Shown: positions 13,701-25,215 of the stretch, in pieces
Layout of the letters: each line of letters starts with the position of its first letter
How positions within the stretch are numbered: position 1 is the stretch's first letter
NCBI GenBank assembly: GCA_034336665.1
Contig: CM067569.1
Location: 7,602,820 to 7,666,819, forward strand
DNA: 64,000 nucleotides
Source: Luscinia megarhynchos
Taxonomy: Eukaryota; Chordata; Aves; Passeriformes; Turdidae
Reading direction: 5' to 3'
Translations under genes and position numbers: made by a program
The notes under the pieces: model-generated
What the model was told of the DNA's origin: nothing
What the model saw: the letters and a program-made list of their open reading frames with translations, nothing else
Database searches by the model: none

Positions 13701-16382
13701 TCTCCTTATCCTTTAAAAGGAGGCAACCTATTGATTTCCAGTTTATTGGGATTAGGAGAAATTATTTATACACAATGAGGTCTGGATAGGGTAGGGAGAC
13801 AATGGCAGTCCCTCCCCCTGAATCTTTCCAAGGCATTGATGCATTATTCTAAACATGATATAGAAATTGCAATGAATCTGTCCCAGAAGAAGGACTTTGT
13901 GTATTAGGAAACAATCCACAAAATCACATGGTGTTTCTCTTACCAATAAAGAATGCTGATGTCCTTACAGTTGTAGATTTATTGATAATATTTGGCAGTT
14001 TGTAAAATACACAACAGCTACCTAAGTTGCTTTGCTTTTCTCAACATAAAGAATACCAGAAAAAAAGGAGATAAAGTCAGAATCATATTCTTATTTCCAA
14101 ATGCTGCTCTGACACATTCATAAATCCTGAAAAGTTTTTTGTTTTCAGGTGAAACTAAAACCTTTTTTTCTTTGCCAGACTAAAGATTTTAATGCCTTCA
14201 ACATTAACCACCCAAGTCAAACTCTGCTGCAGATAATAGAGATTAAACCCACAGTGTTCACCTTACAGCAGCTCTGACTCCATTTGTGAACTCCCCACCA
14301 GCACCTGTTACAGAAACAAGCCATCTAAAATGAAATCTCACTCTTTAAATCATTATGATTGCAGTTTGAGAGGGAAAGGCAGGGAAAAGAAGATCAAGAA
14401 GTTTCAGAAAGCCTCTGTCACACCTGATAACATATTTAGGATGTATCACACTGAGCAAATGTAGCTGGGCAGATAGATATGAATGAAAAAAAATCTTTTT
14501 TTTTCTAAGTTCCACTAAAAACACCAGGATAATTCATGGCAGAATTTCATTAAAAGTTCTGACAGCTAAATGACTGTTTAATCCAAGATAGATTTTTTAA
14601 AAGTGTATACATTTGTCTACAATTGCTTTAACTGTATTTGAGGTATCTCAAATTTACATCACCACATTGGCTCAGGATGTACTTCATTTAAATAAAGATG
14701 CTCAGCAGGATGTCACCTTGCAGAAGTTCTGAGCTCTGAAATGTAAGAAAAATCTTGCCTCCAAACACTAAAAATAGCTCTTTCTCAGCGACACCTCAAG
14801 CCAGTCAGGCAAAATCAGTCATATCAATAGTCTATCATACATTATTAGATTTGAAGGCATCTTGTGCAGTATTTCAACAGGAATCAGGGGAAAGGAATGC
14901 AAAAAGGAAAAAAGGTGGTAAAATACATAACCATAGCAATCATGTTGCCAACATCATTTTGTTCTTGCTTTTGTTTCAATTACATTTTCAACATTAACTC
15001 ATCAAAGAGTAGACAGAATGTGTTTCAAGGCTGCAGTAAATGCAATATCAGGGAAGAACTTCTGACACGAAATTATTTCTCTCCTTCATTAGAAAAAAAT
15101 AGAAAAAAAGTGTCTTTCCAGTAAAAATTTTTTTCTCTGTCCAGTTCCTACATTTGCTTGGAAAAAAAAAAGCATAAAAACCTCAAGTACATAACCTATG
15201 TTTGAGTCTGCATTTTGCAGTGGAATGCTAAAAAGGATAATAGGATATTTTTGTACAAAATATATGTCCCTAACATCTTGCTCTCAGATTCAGTAATAAT
15301 ATAAAGGCAATCCTTAACTGCTATTTCCTTTGAATGATCTTAATTCATCTGCAGCAGAGAAACTTTGTAAATCAGATACTAGTTTGATATGTTTTAATTA
15401 TTATCTAAAATTATCTTTCATTTTCCTGTAACCGTAAAATCTGAAACTACTTTAAAATTCGAGGATTTTATACAAAGTGCTGCATGTCCTACAAAACTAA
15501 ATACACACTCCCAAAAATGTCCCTTGCTAAGAGCAACTGGTTGCTTGTAAAAATCAGAATTATATTCTGCTAAGTGTATCTGAGTGGACACTGCTGGGTT
15601 TCATACTTCTGAGCAGTCTTACATTTCATATCCTTTAACCAGTGATGTTTAAACACAGCAAAAGGCATTTGAATATTTAACTGCTAAAAAACTGAACCTG
15701 ACCATGCAGGGACAGGTAATTTCTCTTCCCTTCTCTTGTCGCACAGTTAACAAAAGCAATTTTGATCACTTTTCTAAGGAATATTCTGGTGGTAGCTTGC
15801 TGCATTTGCCAGAGGCATGGAAGAGTTTTCAGCTCTCTTTCTCCCCCCACACCATTATTAGAGAAAGCTAATTAGCTCCAGCTAATTCCAGAGCTGCTGG
15901 GCAGGGAATTGCTACATGTTTTACATACCAGTGCAGCTTCTCTGTGACCCTTTGATCCCACAAACCAGTTACAGAGGAAATTGGCTTTTTTGGAGAAGTT
16001 ACATCTGTACTGGTGCATGGGTTTTTGTGTCCCAGTTGCTGGACCCTGCCTTTGCCTGTGTTGAATTTCAGGATTAATTCTATCACAGCTGAAACCAGAA
16101 CACAAAATTAGTGTTCCAGCCATTCTCTTGAGCAAATACTCTCCAAGTAAATAGTAACTTTTAGCATTTAAATCTGGTGAGGGGAAGTCTTGGGAGCTGC
16201 TGTGTGACTTGTTCTAAATATGAGATTTCCTTAATATCCTACATGTGACTTGTACCGTCTTTAGCACCATTTAGCACATTTCTTTGAAGGCATCAACTTC
16301 CTCTCTTTGGACAAAACCCTAGAAGAGATTTCTCAAAGCAAATTTGTTTCACATAAGTATCAATTACAGTTCCTCAAGTTAC
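7715..16382 (-). other. ATRN: ATRN intron, 8.7 kb
   Basis: A large intron splitting the C-type lectin domain. It contains a direct duplication of CAAGGTAAGTAAAG around 8720-8757, a striking 10-bp-period minisatellite at 9351-9480, and an unassigned 130-codon minus-strand open frame at 9694-10086. The rest is AT-rich with A- and T-tracts and no gene I can support. Confidence 0.8.
9351..9480. repeat. Minisatellite with exact 10-bp period
   Basis: Thirteen consecutive 10-bp units in strict register, close to TTGAACCAGT. Variants include TTGAACTGGT, TTAGACCAGT, TTGATCTGGT and TTGAACCGGT. The units differ by substitutions only, with no insertions or deletions over 130 bp. Many units contain AACCGGTT-like or AACTGGTT/AACCAGTT half-sites, so both orientations of the same motif alternate. 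The first and last units are the most diverged. Confidence 0.92.
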
Positions 16383-16564
16383 CTGAAGTGTATACTTCTG
16401 TATTTCATCCAGAACAAATTCCACTTCTTTTGAGGTTGTTAGTGATGCAAGATTTCCACTCAAATTGTAGCAATACAGTTTGGCATTGTCGTAGCTTTCC
16501 CGACTGGAATTTATGTGGAGGCAGGCATCTCCAATGTGATTCCATCTTTCTCCACACAGGTGAG
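16383..16564 (-). CDS. ATRN: ATRN exon: C-type lectin domain, first half
   Basis: A 182-bp exon, phase 1 in and phase 0 out, with CCAG acceptor and GTAACT donor. It encodes AHLCGERWNHIGDACLHINS, then SRESYDNAKLYCYNLSGNLA and SLTTSKEVEFVLDEIQKYT, ending LQ. The two N-terminal cysteines, the A-K-x-Y-C helix and the L-A-S-L strand are the first half of a C-type lectin fold. NSS and NLS are possible glycosylation sites. The frame is intact. The second half of the fold is in the next exon, 8.7 kb away. Confidence 0.97.
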
Positions 16565-17816
16565 CTGGTGCAAAAAAGCACACGATTAAAGCTGATTCCA
16601 AAAACACTTTTATAAAACCCAAGGGAGTCTGAATTTTATCTTCCTGAGATCATAAATCAAATTGCATCCCACACTCAATTTCCCTTTTCACATCACATAA
16701 ATTCTGAACTACCAAGTATCATCTTACAGAACAGTGTATTGCTATGGAAAGAAACTTTTAAGAACTTAAAAAATAATTATAAGATATATGCTAAGTTTCA
16801 GCATGATAATTTTATGCCACTATTTCTTCCTTGTACTCAGAATTGAGCACAACTAAATATTAAGATTAGATTATGCACATAAATAGTAGTTTTAACTACT
16901 CCTTTTACTTAAATGTTATGTAAATTTCATAATCTAATAACAACTGTCTTAGAATTAAGAAACTACAACTTTACACTATCCATGTTTTATCCTATCTTTG
17001 CATTTATATCTGCCTAAATTCTAATGCAATCCAAATTATAGAAAATTCAGATAACATCTCAGAAAATATTTCTCTTCAACATATTACAGCATTCCTCGGA
17101 CTCAGACAACTATTAAAAGATAAGTAAGAGCAACTGTTATAGTCAATCTACAAAGATTAAATAAATACAGTTTTGAACTGAAGAGAATAAATTATTTAAT
17201 GAATCATCTCTGTTTAAAAAAAGTGTTCATTAACTTCGTGTGGACATAAATGGAACAGGTTCTGACATTTAACTGCATATATGCAGTTATGAATATAAAT
17301 TCCAAAATAAACATTATTTCAGAATGTTAACAGTCACCTTCTGAGAATATTTCATATTAGCATTTTAATATTCACTGCTTTCATACTAGTACCATACTAG
17401 TACTAGACAATGAAGAAACTAGATCTTGGGCCCTATCTGCACAGGAAAATTGAAGTACAACTGAATTATAACTTTTAAGGTAAAACCCCAGCTAGCAAAA
17501 GAAACAATGTCAGTGTATGTGTAACAGTAAAACCCCAAGGGCCGTTCAGCTCTGCGCTCAGGGCTCCCTGCAGGGCTCAGCACTGCCTTGCAGAGGCACA
17601 TTGTGCCTTCACTAATGCCATTCTCTCCCCTAACACGATTAAGGCAGCACTGACACCCCAGTCAGGGGTGCAACCACATCTGGGTTCACCTGCACAGGCA
17701 CAGACAGGCAAGAGGAGCGAGCACCAATACAGCAAATCCACGTCTGCTCGTGAACAAACACGAGCACAGGAGATGGACTCATTTGGAAGCAGCTGGGAGC
17801 AGCTGTGTGCCCTTAC
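16565..17816 (-). other. ATRN: ATRN intron, 1.25 kb
   Basis: Intron between the third PSI exon and the first lectin exon. It is AT-rich except for a GC-richer stretch at 17520-17800 next to the PSI exon. No recognisable repeat or gene. Confidence 0.85.
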
Positions 17817-17949
17817 CAGGTAGTGCCTGGCACTCCTGCTGCCTCTGGTCCCACTGGCAGTTCAGGTGCAGGGAGCAGCTCTTGCAGCTCGTCAGTTTAT
17901 TGCAGATCTGCTCATTCCTCACGTGACATTTCGTGTAGTTTTTAACCGA
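17817..17949 (-). CDS. ATRN: ATRN exon: third PSI module
   Basis: A 133-bp exon, phase 0 in and phase 1 out, with ACAG acceptor and GTAAGG donor. It encodes SVKNYTKCHVRNEQICNKLT then SCKSCSLHLNCQWDQRQQEC and QALP. The cysteine spacing and CQWD core identify a PSI module directly before the lectin domain. NYT is a potential glycosylation site. Apart from His for Asn in SLHLN it is close to identical to mammalian attractin. The frame is open. Confidence 0.97.
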
Positions 17950-18701
17950 CTGTAAAAATAAACAGGCAAAGCAGCATCTCAAGCATACAGCTATTAAAAA
18001 ATCAGAAGTCAAAAGGGATATACAGAGCAGGTGGATCCCTCCCAGGAAGTCATGGCCACCTAAAAGCTAGGCTGACTTTAAGCTCCTTATCTAGAATCCT
18101 TTTCTAGATGCAGAATGCAACACTGGAGCACAAATCACTCCACTTTTTCTACACTATGAGTGTCAAATTGAAGAGGTCAATTACCTGTACAGAGAGCAAG
18201 AAGTGCTTAAAAAACTTAAGTAAATATTTATTTCTTAAACAGTTTAGGGTTATAGTTTCACTAAATTATTTTACTCTATGCAGGTTAAAGCAAGAAAGAT
18301 AGTGAAACAAAACATAAAAAATGGCACAAGGTGCAAAATAATTACATGTAGCTGACCACACATGACATAAAACAAGGAATAACTTTATTCCTTTGGTACC
18401 TTAGTACACAAAAAGAGCAGTAAACACTGAAGGAATTACTACCTGGAGGCTTTTATTTGGTTTGGTTGGCTGTTTGGTTTTTTTCCTGAAAACGAAGGTC
18501 TTCCAAGTTAGACAATTTGAATACAAATCTTTCTTCCCTCTGCATAGTACTTTTAATTAAGACATTGTATTGATACCTTATTTAATGAACAGCCCTAAAT
18601 CCTCAGCCAATTCATCAGCTCACCTACAAGGTGAGCTCTCTCTACCAACTTAATTTCAAGGTAATAATTAAAAGTAAGTCCTAAAGCAAGACAGCTTTAT
18701 A

Positions 18702-18758
18702 CTCACAGAACAGCTGAGATTGGAAGGGACCTCTGGGAGTCCCTCTTGTCAAACCCTA
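18702..18758 (-). mobile_element. CR1 LINE 3'-end fragment
   Basis: The stretch with CAGAACAGCTGAGATTGGAA then GGGACCTCTGG is the familiar reverse complement of the 3' terminus of avian CR1 elements (TTGGAAGGGACC motif). Only about 55 bp remain, strongly diverged on the right side, so it is an old 5'-truncated copy. Confidence 0.7.
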
Positions 18759-21700
18759 ACAAGTCTTGTCTCTCTTAAACAACAAAAGATTAAATTAATA
18801 CATGGCAGCAAAAATGGATTGCACTTGGATAGCAAATGCATGATTTATTGACAATATTGGTTTCTTTCCTTTCTAATAACCTTCTGGAGTATGATTAAAC
18901 AACTTATAAAGAGAGTGCATGACAAGAAATTACACAGTGGTACTGGAAAATGGCAGTGATAGGGCAGGGAGGAGAAAAGCTGTCTCCTTTTGTTTCTGTT
19001 TTTTTAAAGTCCTGAAATAATGCATTTGTGAAAGTGAATTCTCAATCTCACACAGAACCATCTTCATTCCTGCTGAACAACGTTGCTGTTGAGGCATTTC
19101 TTTTTTTTTTTTTTTCTTTTTGCATTTATTGGATCATATGCTTACCAATATGCTTACTATAAGAGGTCCCCAGTTTTCTCTGTTCTACAACAAAGGCTAC
19201 TGTGAAGCAGGAAGGACCAGAGAAGCAGATCTAGATGCAGACATCTGCACCACAACACAAGACAGAGCCAAAGGCAATGCCAGCAAGATTGTCTATCTAG
19301 GCCAAAAATGCATACAACAGTAAAGCACAAAAAAATCATCTTTAGCACAAACCCACATTTACTCAGTCATGAAATGTATTCACAAAACTGCCAGAGAGAT
19401 GCTTTAAAATGAATTTTAGAGCACAAGTAACCACCATCTGCTCATTTACAATAGCTCAACTAATACTCACTTTTAACACTTCATTTTGACTTACCCTTAA
19501 GCATTCAGATTTCGTTTTTTAAATTATATACTCCTCAGTGGTATTACATACAGATCACAATTTTGCACCTAAGCTGAGATATTTGTTCTATTACTTTCTA
19601 ATCATGAAGCTTGTTGTGTGCTGGTTATTTAATGTTTAAAATAAAATTCAAAGTACTAGTGACTGTTCTATAATAATGTTCTTTGTTGTATTCCCTTATT
19701 CCCAGCATTTATTTCCCTTAAATCCAATTTAAACACTGCTTGCCTGAAAATCTCATTAGTTCAATGTAGATGTGAATCCAATAGGTAATTCATATTAACA
19801 CAATATTAAGGTTATAACTTAAACTACCAAACCAAATGAAATTCAGAAAGATGACAGTCCATCTGTTACAGAACTTCTATATTGCTGTAGGATATTTATA
19901 ATGTTTACACACCAAAGCATGAGTAAATCATGTTATGTATAAAGCCTCCCTCATGTCTGATTTACTTAGATTTTTGTAAGTACTGATCCTGATACAGTAG
20001 TATATAGACAGACTTATGAACTGCAGTGATTTTCTGAATATTTACTAGAGAACAAAAATACTACAGCAGTTTATCTTAGAATTTCAGAAATTGCTTTTAA
20101 ATTATGTACCTCTCTCCTCCTCCTGGATTTTTCAGGTTAATAGTATAACCTTGTCTAGTTTGCCTAGTGTAAATGTAAATTGTTAATTTATAGATTTGCT
20201 ATTATTTGCCTGAAGCAACTCCCAAAACTTGCTACTGGGTACTTCTTACTCATAAATTTTCTTCATTTCCTCCAAGATAAATTTGATTCTATTCACATTT
20301 CCTTCTACTACTTTGTATATTTCCTCTTGACTATTCTTTGAATTCCTCAAATGTGGGCAGATTCCCATGATTACTATTATTGGATTTAGTATATCATCCA
20401 AGGACTCCCATTGTGAAAGAAGGAGTTTTCTGAAAGCAATGCAAACATTACAAAAAAGCAAGGATTCTTATCTTTAAGGCACTGTGTAAAAATATTTAAT
20501 AATGTATGCTATAGGTCTCTTTGAAGCCTCCTCTAGTATCCCATTTCCTCAGCAAAATGCTCTTTATCATCTCCTTTGTGGATTGGGCAATGTTTGTTTC
20601 ATGTTGCCACATCAGATAAAGAACACTTTTAAATCACACACCAATCTGGGCTGTATTTAGGTAACTGACATCAGCTGGGGCTTTATTGTATTGCACAAGT
20701 GGAGACCAACACACAAGAAATTCAGAGACTGCTCCTGGCAGTAAGAGCGTGGCTGGTCTCAGTTAGAGAGGAAAACATGTCCCTGTTGTGGGAACATGCC
20801 CCCCTTGGAGCTTCTGAAGGCAATGACATTTTCAAAAATGCAATACTGGGTGGAAGCAGAAATAAAACAATTCAGCTGTGCCTCAACATGCTAAGACTCT
20901 CTTTAAGGCTACTCCATCAATTCTTCTTTTTCTCTTCAGAAATTTAAGTAAATTGAAAAAGTAAAATTTTTTACTCTGAAATTCAATCTCTCCTTGGTCT
21001 TCCTCAGTAAAGAAAACTGCATTTTGTTACAGTCAGCCAGCCCTCTCCAGCAATTTACCATTTTATTTGGTAAAGTACCTGAAGATTTTGCTTTCATGGA
21101 GGAGCTTACTCTTCCATGGTACTACCTCATGAAAAATTACATCTTGTAAAGGTGCAGCACTCTAAAATGAAATGAATCTCTCCCACAAAGCCTTTTCTTT
21201 TTTCCCCCCCTTTTTTGGTAAAGACTTGTCTCCATTACAAAATATAGCCAATTTTCTGCACATGATCAGCAGCAAGGGAGTGTCATTTTTATAGGATGCA
21301 AGATAAAGCATTTTATGTGCAGACACAGAGAATGAATACAGTTCCATAAACATATTAAGCAGATCCTAGATCAACCAGGCACTGCAAGCCTCTGCTTGCA
21401 ACAACATCAGATATGAGTATGATATACATGATCTATATAATCTACACTTTGATGATGCATGAGTCTGCACAGTAGGGGAATACAGTGTCCTGTCTGTGGC
21501 TCACATCTGAGGGTGAGCACAGGCAGGTGAATGTGCAGCACAAATGCATCAGCACTACTCATGAAGCCCATCTGTCCAACCAGAGTTATTTCAGGGAAAT
21601 GTTCATATTTTACAAGCCTTCCCATCCACAGAGTAGCCACTGCTTTGCAGATATCTGTGACCATGAGGCAAATGCCAAACTGGTTGACATCTTTAGTAAA

Positions 21701-22855
21701 CTGGCCAGTTTCCATGAGGGAACAGCAGCAGATTCTAAAACATTATTGTCTGTCTCATCTGGAGTTCTATGATCCAAGTCATAAATCATGGTGTTTGTAC
21801 ACCTGCAAAGGCTCCTTGTGATGTTCCTAAGTCTACAGCTTGTTACCCCATATTACCATCATAGTGCTGTCACAACATTTTCACTTGTGGGCCTAGTCCA
21901 GAATCAGCAGTCTATGAAAATGGATAATCAGCCTGATCCATTCTGTTTTTCCACATGGTGCCATTCTGTTGATGCTGCTTTGGTGGGTTTATATCAAAGC
22001 TGCAAAATTCTGCCTCCATCATCTCATGGCCACCTTCCATTTATGACAGCACCTCTTTCCAGAAATCATTTTGATTAATTTTTGCTACCCCATTCTTCAG
22101 TAACTACATTAACAGCCTTTGCTATCCACTTCAAACCCTGTATAAAGGACAGAAAATGATACAGAGCAGACTGGTGCATCATTTGTAATTAAGCTGACAA
22201 TCTTAGTCATGAAAGGTTGTCAAAGAAGGACACTGAACCAAGAGGCTTGTGCTAAAATACCTAGTGCTCCACATTTATTAGGGATCATTTATTAGGAATG
22301 AAGATGGTGTGCTCCTTAGCAACTATTCCTAGTTCAAGAGCTGAAAACCAAGGTTAGAATATTAACACCTAATAAAGAACAATGTGTCAGGAAAAGAAGA
22401 GCCCTTGAAGATCACAAAGGAAACTAACCATTAGTGCCTGGAATGTGAAATCCCTCTGACAGACTTACAGCATGGCTACTGATGAATTTGTGTCTGCTTT
22501 GCTTTTATTAGGAGTGACTAGCTACAAATGCCAGTGATTAGAGCTGGCTGTGCTCACTCCAAACGGGCAAGATTTGAGTCACAGTCAATGCAGCTCACAC
22601 CTTAATTTGTCTGCAGAACAAAGATTGATTTGCATCAGGTTCAAGCCAGAGAGCAAGATACTTTTACTAATGAAAGTGCATAAAGAAAGGATTTTGAGCT
22701 CAAGTACAGCCAGGTGTCTGTGGATAGCTGAAAAGTGTAAGGAGATAAAATTTATAAACCTGAAATACTATTACAAGCTTGATAAAAATCAAATGAACAA
22801 GCAAGGGATGCAGCAGCTGGTGAAAAATAATAAAGTATAAAACATGGCACTAGGC

Positions 22856-22890
22856 AATATTAAAAAGAAAAATATTTTTCTTTTAATATT
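22856..22890. repeat. AT-rich near-perfect inverted repeat
   Basis: AATATTAAAAAGAAAAA pairs with TTTTCTTTTAATATT across a very short loop, with one bulged A. It sits at the left end of about 110 bp of almost pure A/T. It could extrude as a cruciform or simply be low-complexity sequence. Confidence 0.7.
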
Positions 22891-23399
22891 AAAAATTATA
22901 TTTTGATACAATTTTATATTAAAATATACAATAATTTTATATATTTTATAAGTAAATATATATGTAAACATGCATGAATCTATGTGATCTCATTGTTTGT
23001 ACTTTTAAAAGATCAGAACCAACTCATCACAAGCCAGTGGACCTCATGGTTATAGAAGCACATATTCCTTTAATGACATGACAAGTGACTCCATGACAAA
23101 GAAAACAGTTTCTGTGATGACCTGTGATCAGAAGACCATGACTAATGAGACTGGCCTGGTCCTAGTTTGATAGGGGAAAAACCAAACAGCACCCTTGAAG
23201 GGATTCTATGGTTTCTGCCTGTCTACAGTACACCACATCTGCACAAAACCCAAGTTAATGACGACTCTGGGACTTTTTGAATGTCATTAATTAGGGGATA
23301 ATAGTATTTGTCTTAAGAAAAATATCGTAGTTTCTTAGAGTGACTTCATGATGCTTGTATATCCCCAATTGTCTGTTCTGTTGGTGTTGCATATTAAGT

Positions 23400-24365
23400 T
23401 CTGCAACTTTAAGACTGATTCCAGGAGTGAAGGGAGAGAGCAGAGGGGCAGAGTTTGTTATCAGAGACTGTCCTTGCTCCCCTGAATCCTTCACACAGAT
23501 GTGCTGTCTGCAGTGGACAACAGGAGAGAGCTCTCCTTTGCTTTTGGTTAGTTTTTCTGGCTAGCTGAAGCAGAGAAGTTCCCTGGACTGTGGGTTGTTT
23601 TTTTTTTCCTTTTTTCTTGGAGTTGTTTGAACCTGCTCTATACTAAAAACCCAAAAAACACCAGGAGCTCACACCTGTGGCCCACCAGGCCTAGCCTGGG
23701 GTGCAGAATTTCCCAGTGCCATGGGGACTGAAAACAAACTGAGTATGCCAGGCTGCAACCCATGAAAAAGACTCTTCTAAACCTATCATCTCTTCAGAAC
23801 AGCAGAAAGTTTTACTGTTTAATATTGTTCACTTTTGTGCTGAGAAGTGCTTTACCTGTTCAATAAACAGGGCTTTTTTCCACTTCCCTCCAAGGAAATA
23901 TTTTCCCCGAACCAGTTGGGGGAGGGACTGCTTAAATCTGTTTCCTAACAGAACCCATTTGGGGAGACTGAAGGCACTCCCAATTAGGGAAAGCAACGCC
24001 TGTTCTGCTCCCTGGGTCAGCCCTGTGCCCTCTCCCTGTCCATCAGCCTTTCGGTCACTCCCACCGTGTTTCCCTGTTGGATTTTTGCCCTAACCCCACC
24101 CTTGTGACACCTCCATGTCCCCTGGTAATTCATCTCTGATGTTCTCCCTCCCTGCTCATCCCATGTATTTAACCTGGACCCTTACAAAGTGCCTGGCCTT
24201 TTTTCTTTGAACCATGGACGGTGCACACGCGTAGCTAAAAAAAATCTCTGTGAAACCCCTGCAAAGGCCCTTCCTGCTCCTTTACTTGCTATCTCCCCAA
24301 ACAACAACCAAATGCAACACCCATTCAAAAGTTCCCTCCCAAATTTACCCTAAACCAAGACACAT
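23400..24365 (+). mobile_element. Degenerate avian LTR-like block
   Basis: Contains sequence blocks that recur in avian endogenous-retrovirus LTRs: a T-rich tract followed by GTTTGAACCTGCTCTATACT (about 23625-23645), a CTCACACCTGTGG segment, and TTCAATAAACAGGGCTTTTT with a polyadenylation-type AATAAA at about 23860. CCCAAATTTACCCTAAACC follows at about 24340. It is interrupted by a separate element at 24001-24316. No internal gag, pol or env coding sequence is seen. Exact ends and family are uncertain; the assignment rests on recognition, not on a database search. Confidence 0.5.
24001..24316 (+). mobile_element. Probable nested solo LTR
   Basis: Begins TGTTCTGCTCC and ends CAAATGCA, the TG...CA ends of an LTR. 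It is flanked by ACGCC (23996-24000) and ACACC (24317-24321), an imperfect 5-bp target-site duplication. It carries a TATA-like GTATTTAACC at about 24165 and a pyrimidine-rich stretch typical of LTR promoters. It lies inside the older LTR-like block and splits it. It has no coding capacity and no partner LTR is visible. Confidence 0.5.
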
Positions 24366-24396
24366 AGGCAACACAACCCTGAAGAATTCTTGTTTT

Positions 24397-24946
24397 ATCC
24401 TTGTTATGAATGCATGAAATGTTGTTGGCTCTTCACAAGTATTGGATAAATGCTACATGTATAAGGTTAAAATAGCATTTCTATATGGATATAGTCTTGG
24501 GGTAATAGTAAAAGTTAGACTTAAGTTTTTTTTAGAGATAGTATGTTTAAACTACCTGCTTAGTCAAAGATAACAGCCCGTGAACATGTGATGGGGACCC
24601 CTGCAGCTGACAAGACAATTATCAACATGCACCGGCTGGACCAGCACCCAAATTAAAAGGGATAAGGTGAAGAATAAAACCACAAGCCAAGAAACACGCA
24701 TGCTCTAAAAAGGCGGACCCAAGGAGTGGCCATGCTAAACAGTTCCCAGAAACTGTTGACTATGCATAAAGGTCTATAAATATGTAACAAATAGGTGGCT
24801 TGTAAAACATATTTAAAGGGGTGTTCCTAAAGTAGCCGGTGTGCCTTGGCAGCATGCCAAGCACCTGGCTGTTTTAACCCTTTGCTTTATGTATGTCTCC
24901 TTTTAATTCTCCCAAAACAGTGAACCTTTTTTTTTTTCACAATCCT
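24397..24946 (+). mobile_element. Solo LTR of an endogenous retrovirus with 5-bp target duplication
   Basis: The LTR proper is 24402-24941 (540 bp), starting TGTTATGAATG and ending TTTTCACA. It is flanked on both sides by the identical 5-bp ATCCT (24397-24401 and 24942-24946). Inside, TCTATAAATATG at about 24773 is a good TATA box on the plus strand, followed by a downstream T-rich region. A 5-bp duplication fits class III (ERVL-like) or some other families. No viral genes are present, so it is a recombination-derived solo LTR inserted antisense to ATRN. Confidence 0.82.
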
Positions 24947-25096
24947 GAAATAGATTTTTTTGCTGCCGTCCAAGTCTGCCTTCTGCAACACTTTTAGTTC
25001 AAAAGCCTGGCAAGTTTGTGTTGAAAACAAGCAGCTAGTAGTCTGCTAAACGTAGAAAAGCACTGATCCCATCTCCCCAGGCTTGGGAGGACTCAC

Positions 25097-25215
25097 CATG
25101 CTGCAGTTACTGTGGGCTGAAATGCACTTCTTGTCGTCGCACCACTGGCAGCCGTTGGTGTTGGCGGTGCAGCTGGCGCAATCCGCGTACCGGTAACATC
25201 TGTCATCTGCAGCAG
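25097..25215 (-). CDS. ATRN: ATRN exon: second PSI module
   Basis: A 119-bp GC-rich exon, phase 1 in and phase 0 out, with GGCAG acceptor and GTGAGT donor. It encodes [20 protein letters not shown] then [20 protein letters not shown]. Eight cysteines and the CQWC core mark a PSI module. Another possible acceptor, CTGCAG six bases further in, would drop three residues; the chosen one agrees with the mammalian residue count (T-A-A-S-D-D). NCS is a potential glycosylation site. Its CpG-rich third positions contrast with the surrounding AT-rich intron. Confidence 0.96.

Larger units (their letters stand above)
17950..25096 (-). other. ATRN: ATRN intron, 7.1 kb, rich in retroelement sequence
   Basis: Besides the CR1 fragment (18702-18758), LTR-like block (23400-24365), nested LTR (24001-24316) and solo LTR (24402-24941) listed separately, it has a poly-T tract at 19101-19121 and an AT-rich segment at 22855-22970 with a hairpin. 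A cluster of overlapping open frames at 21407-22078 matches nothing I recognise. Confidence 0.8.
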
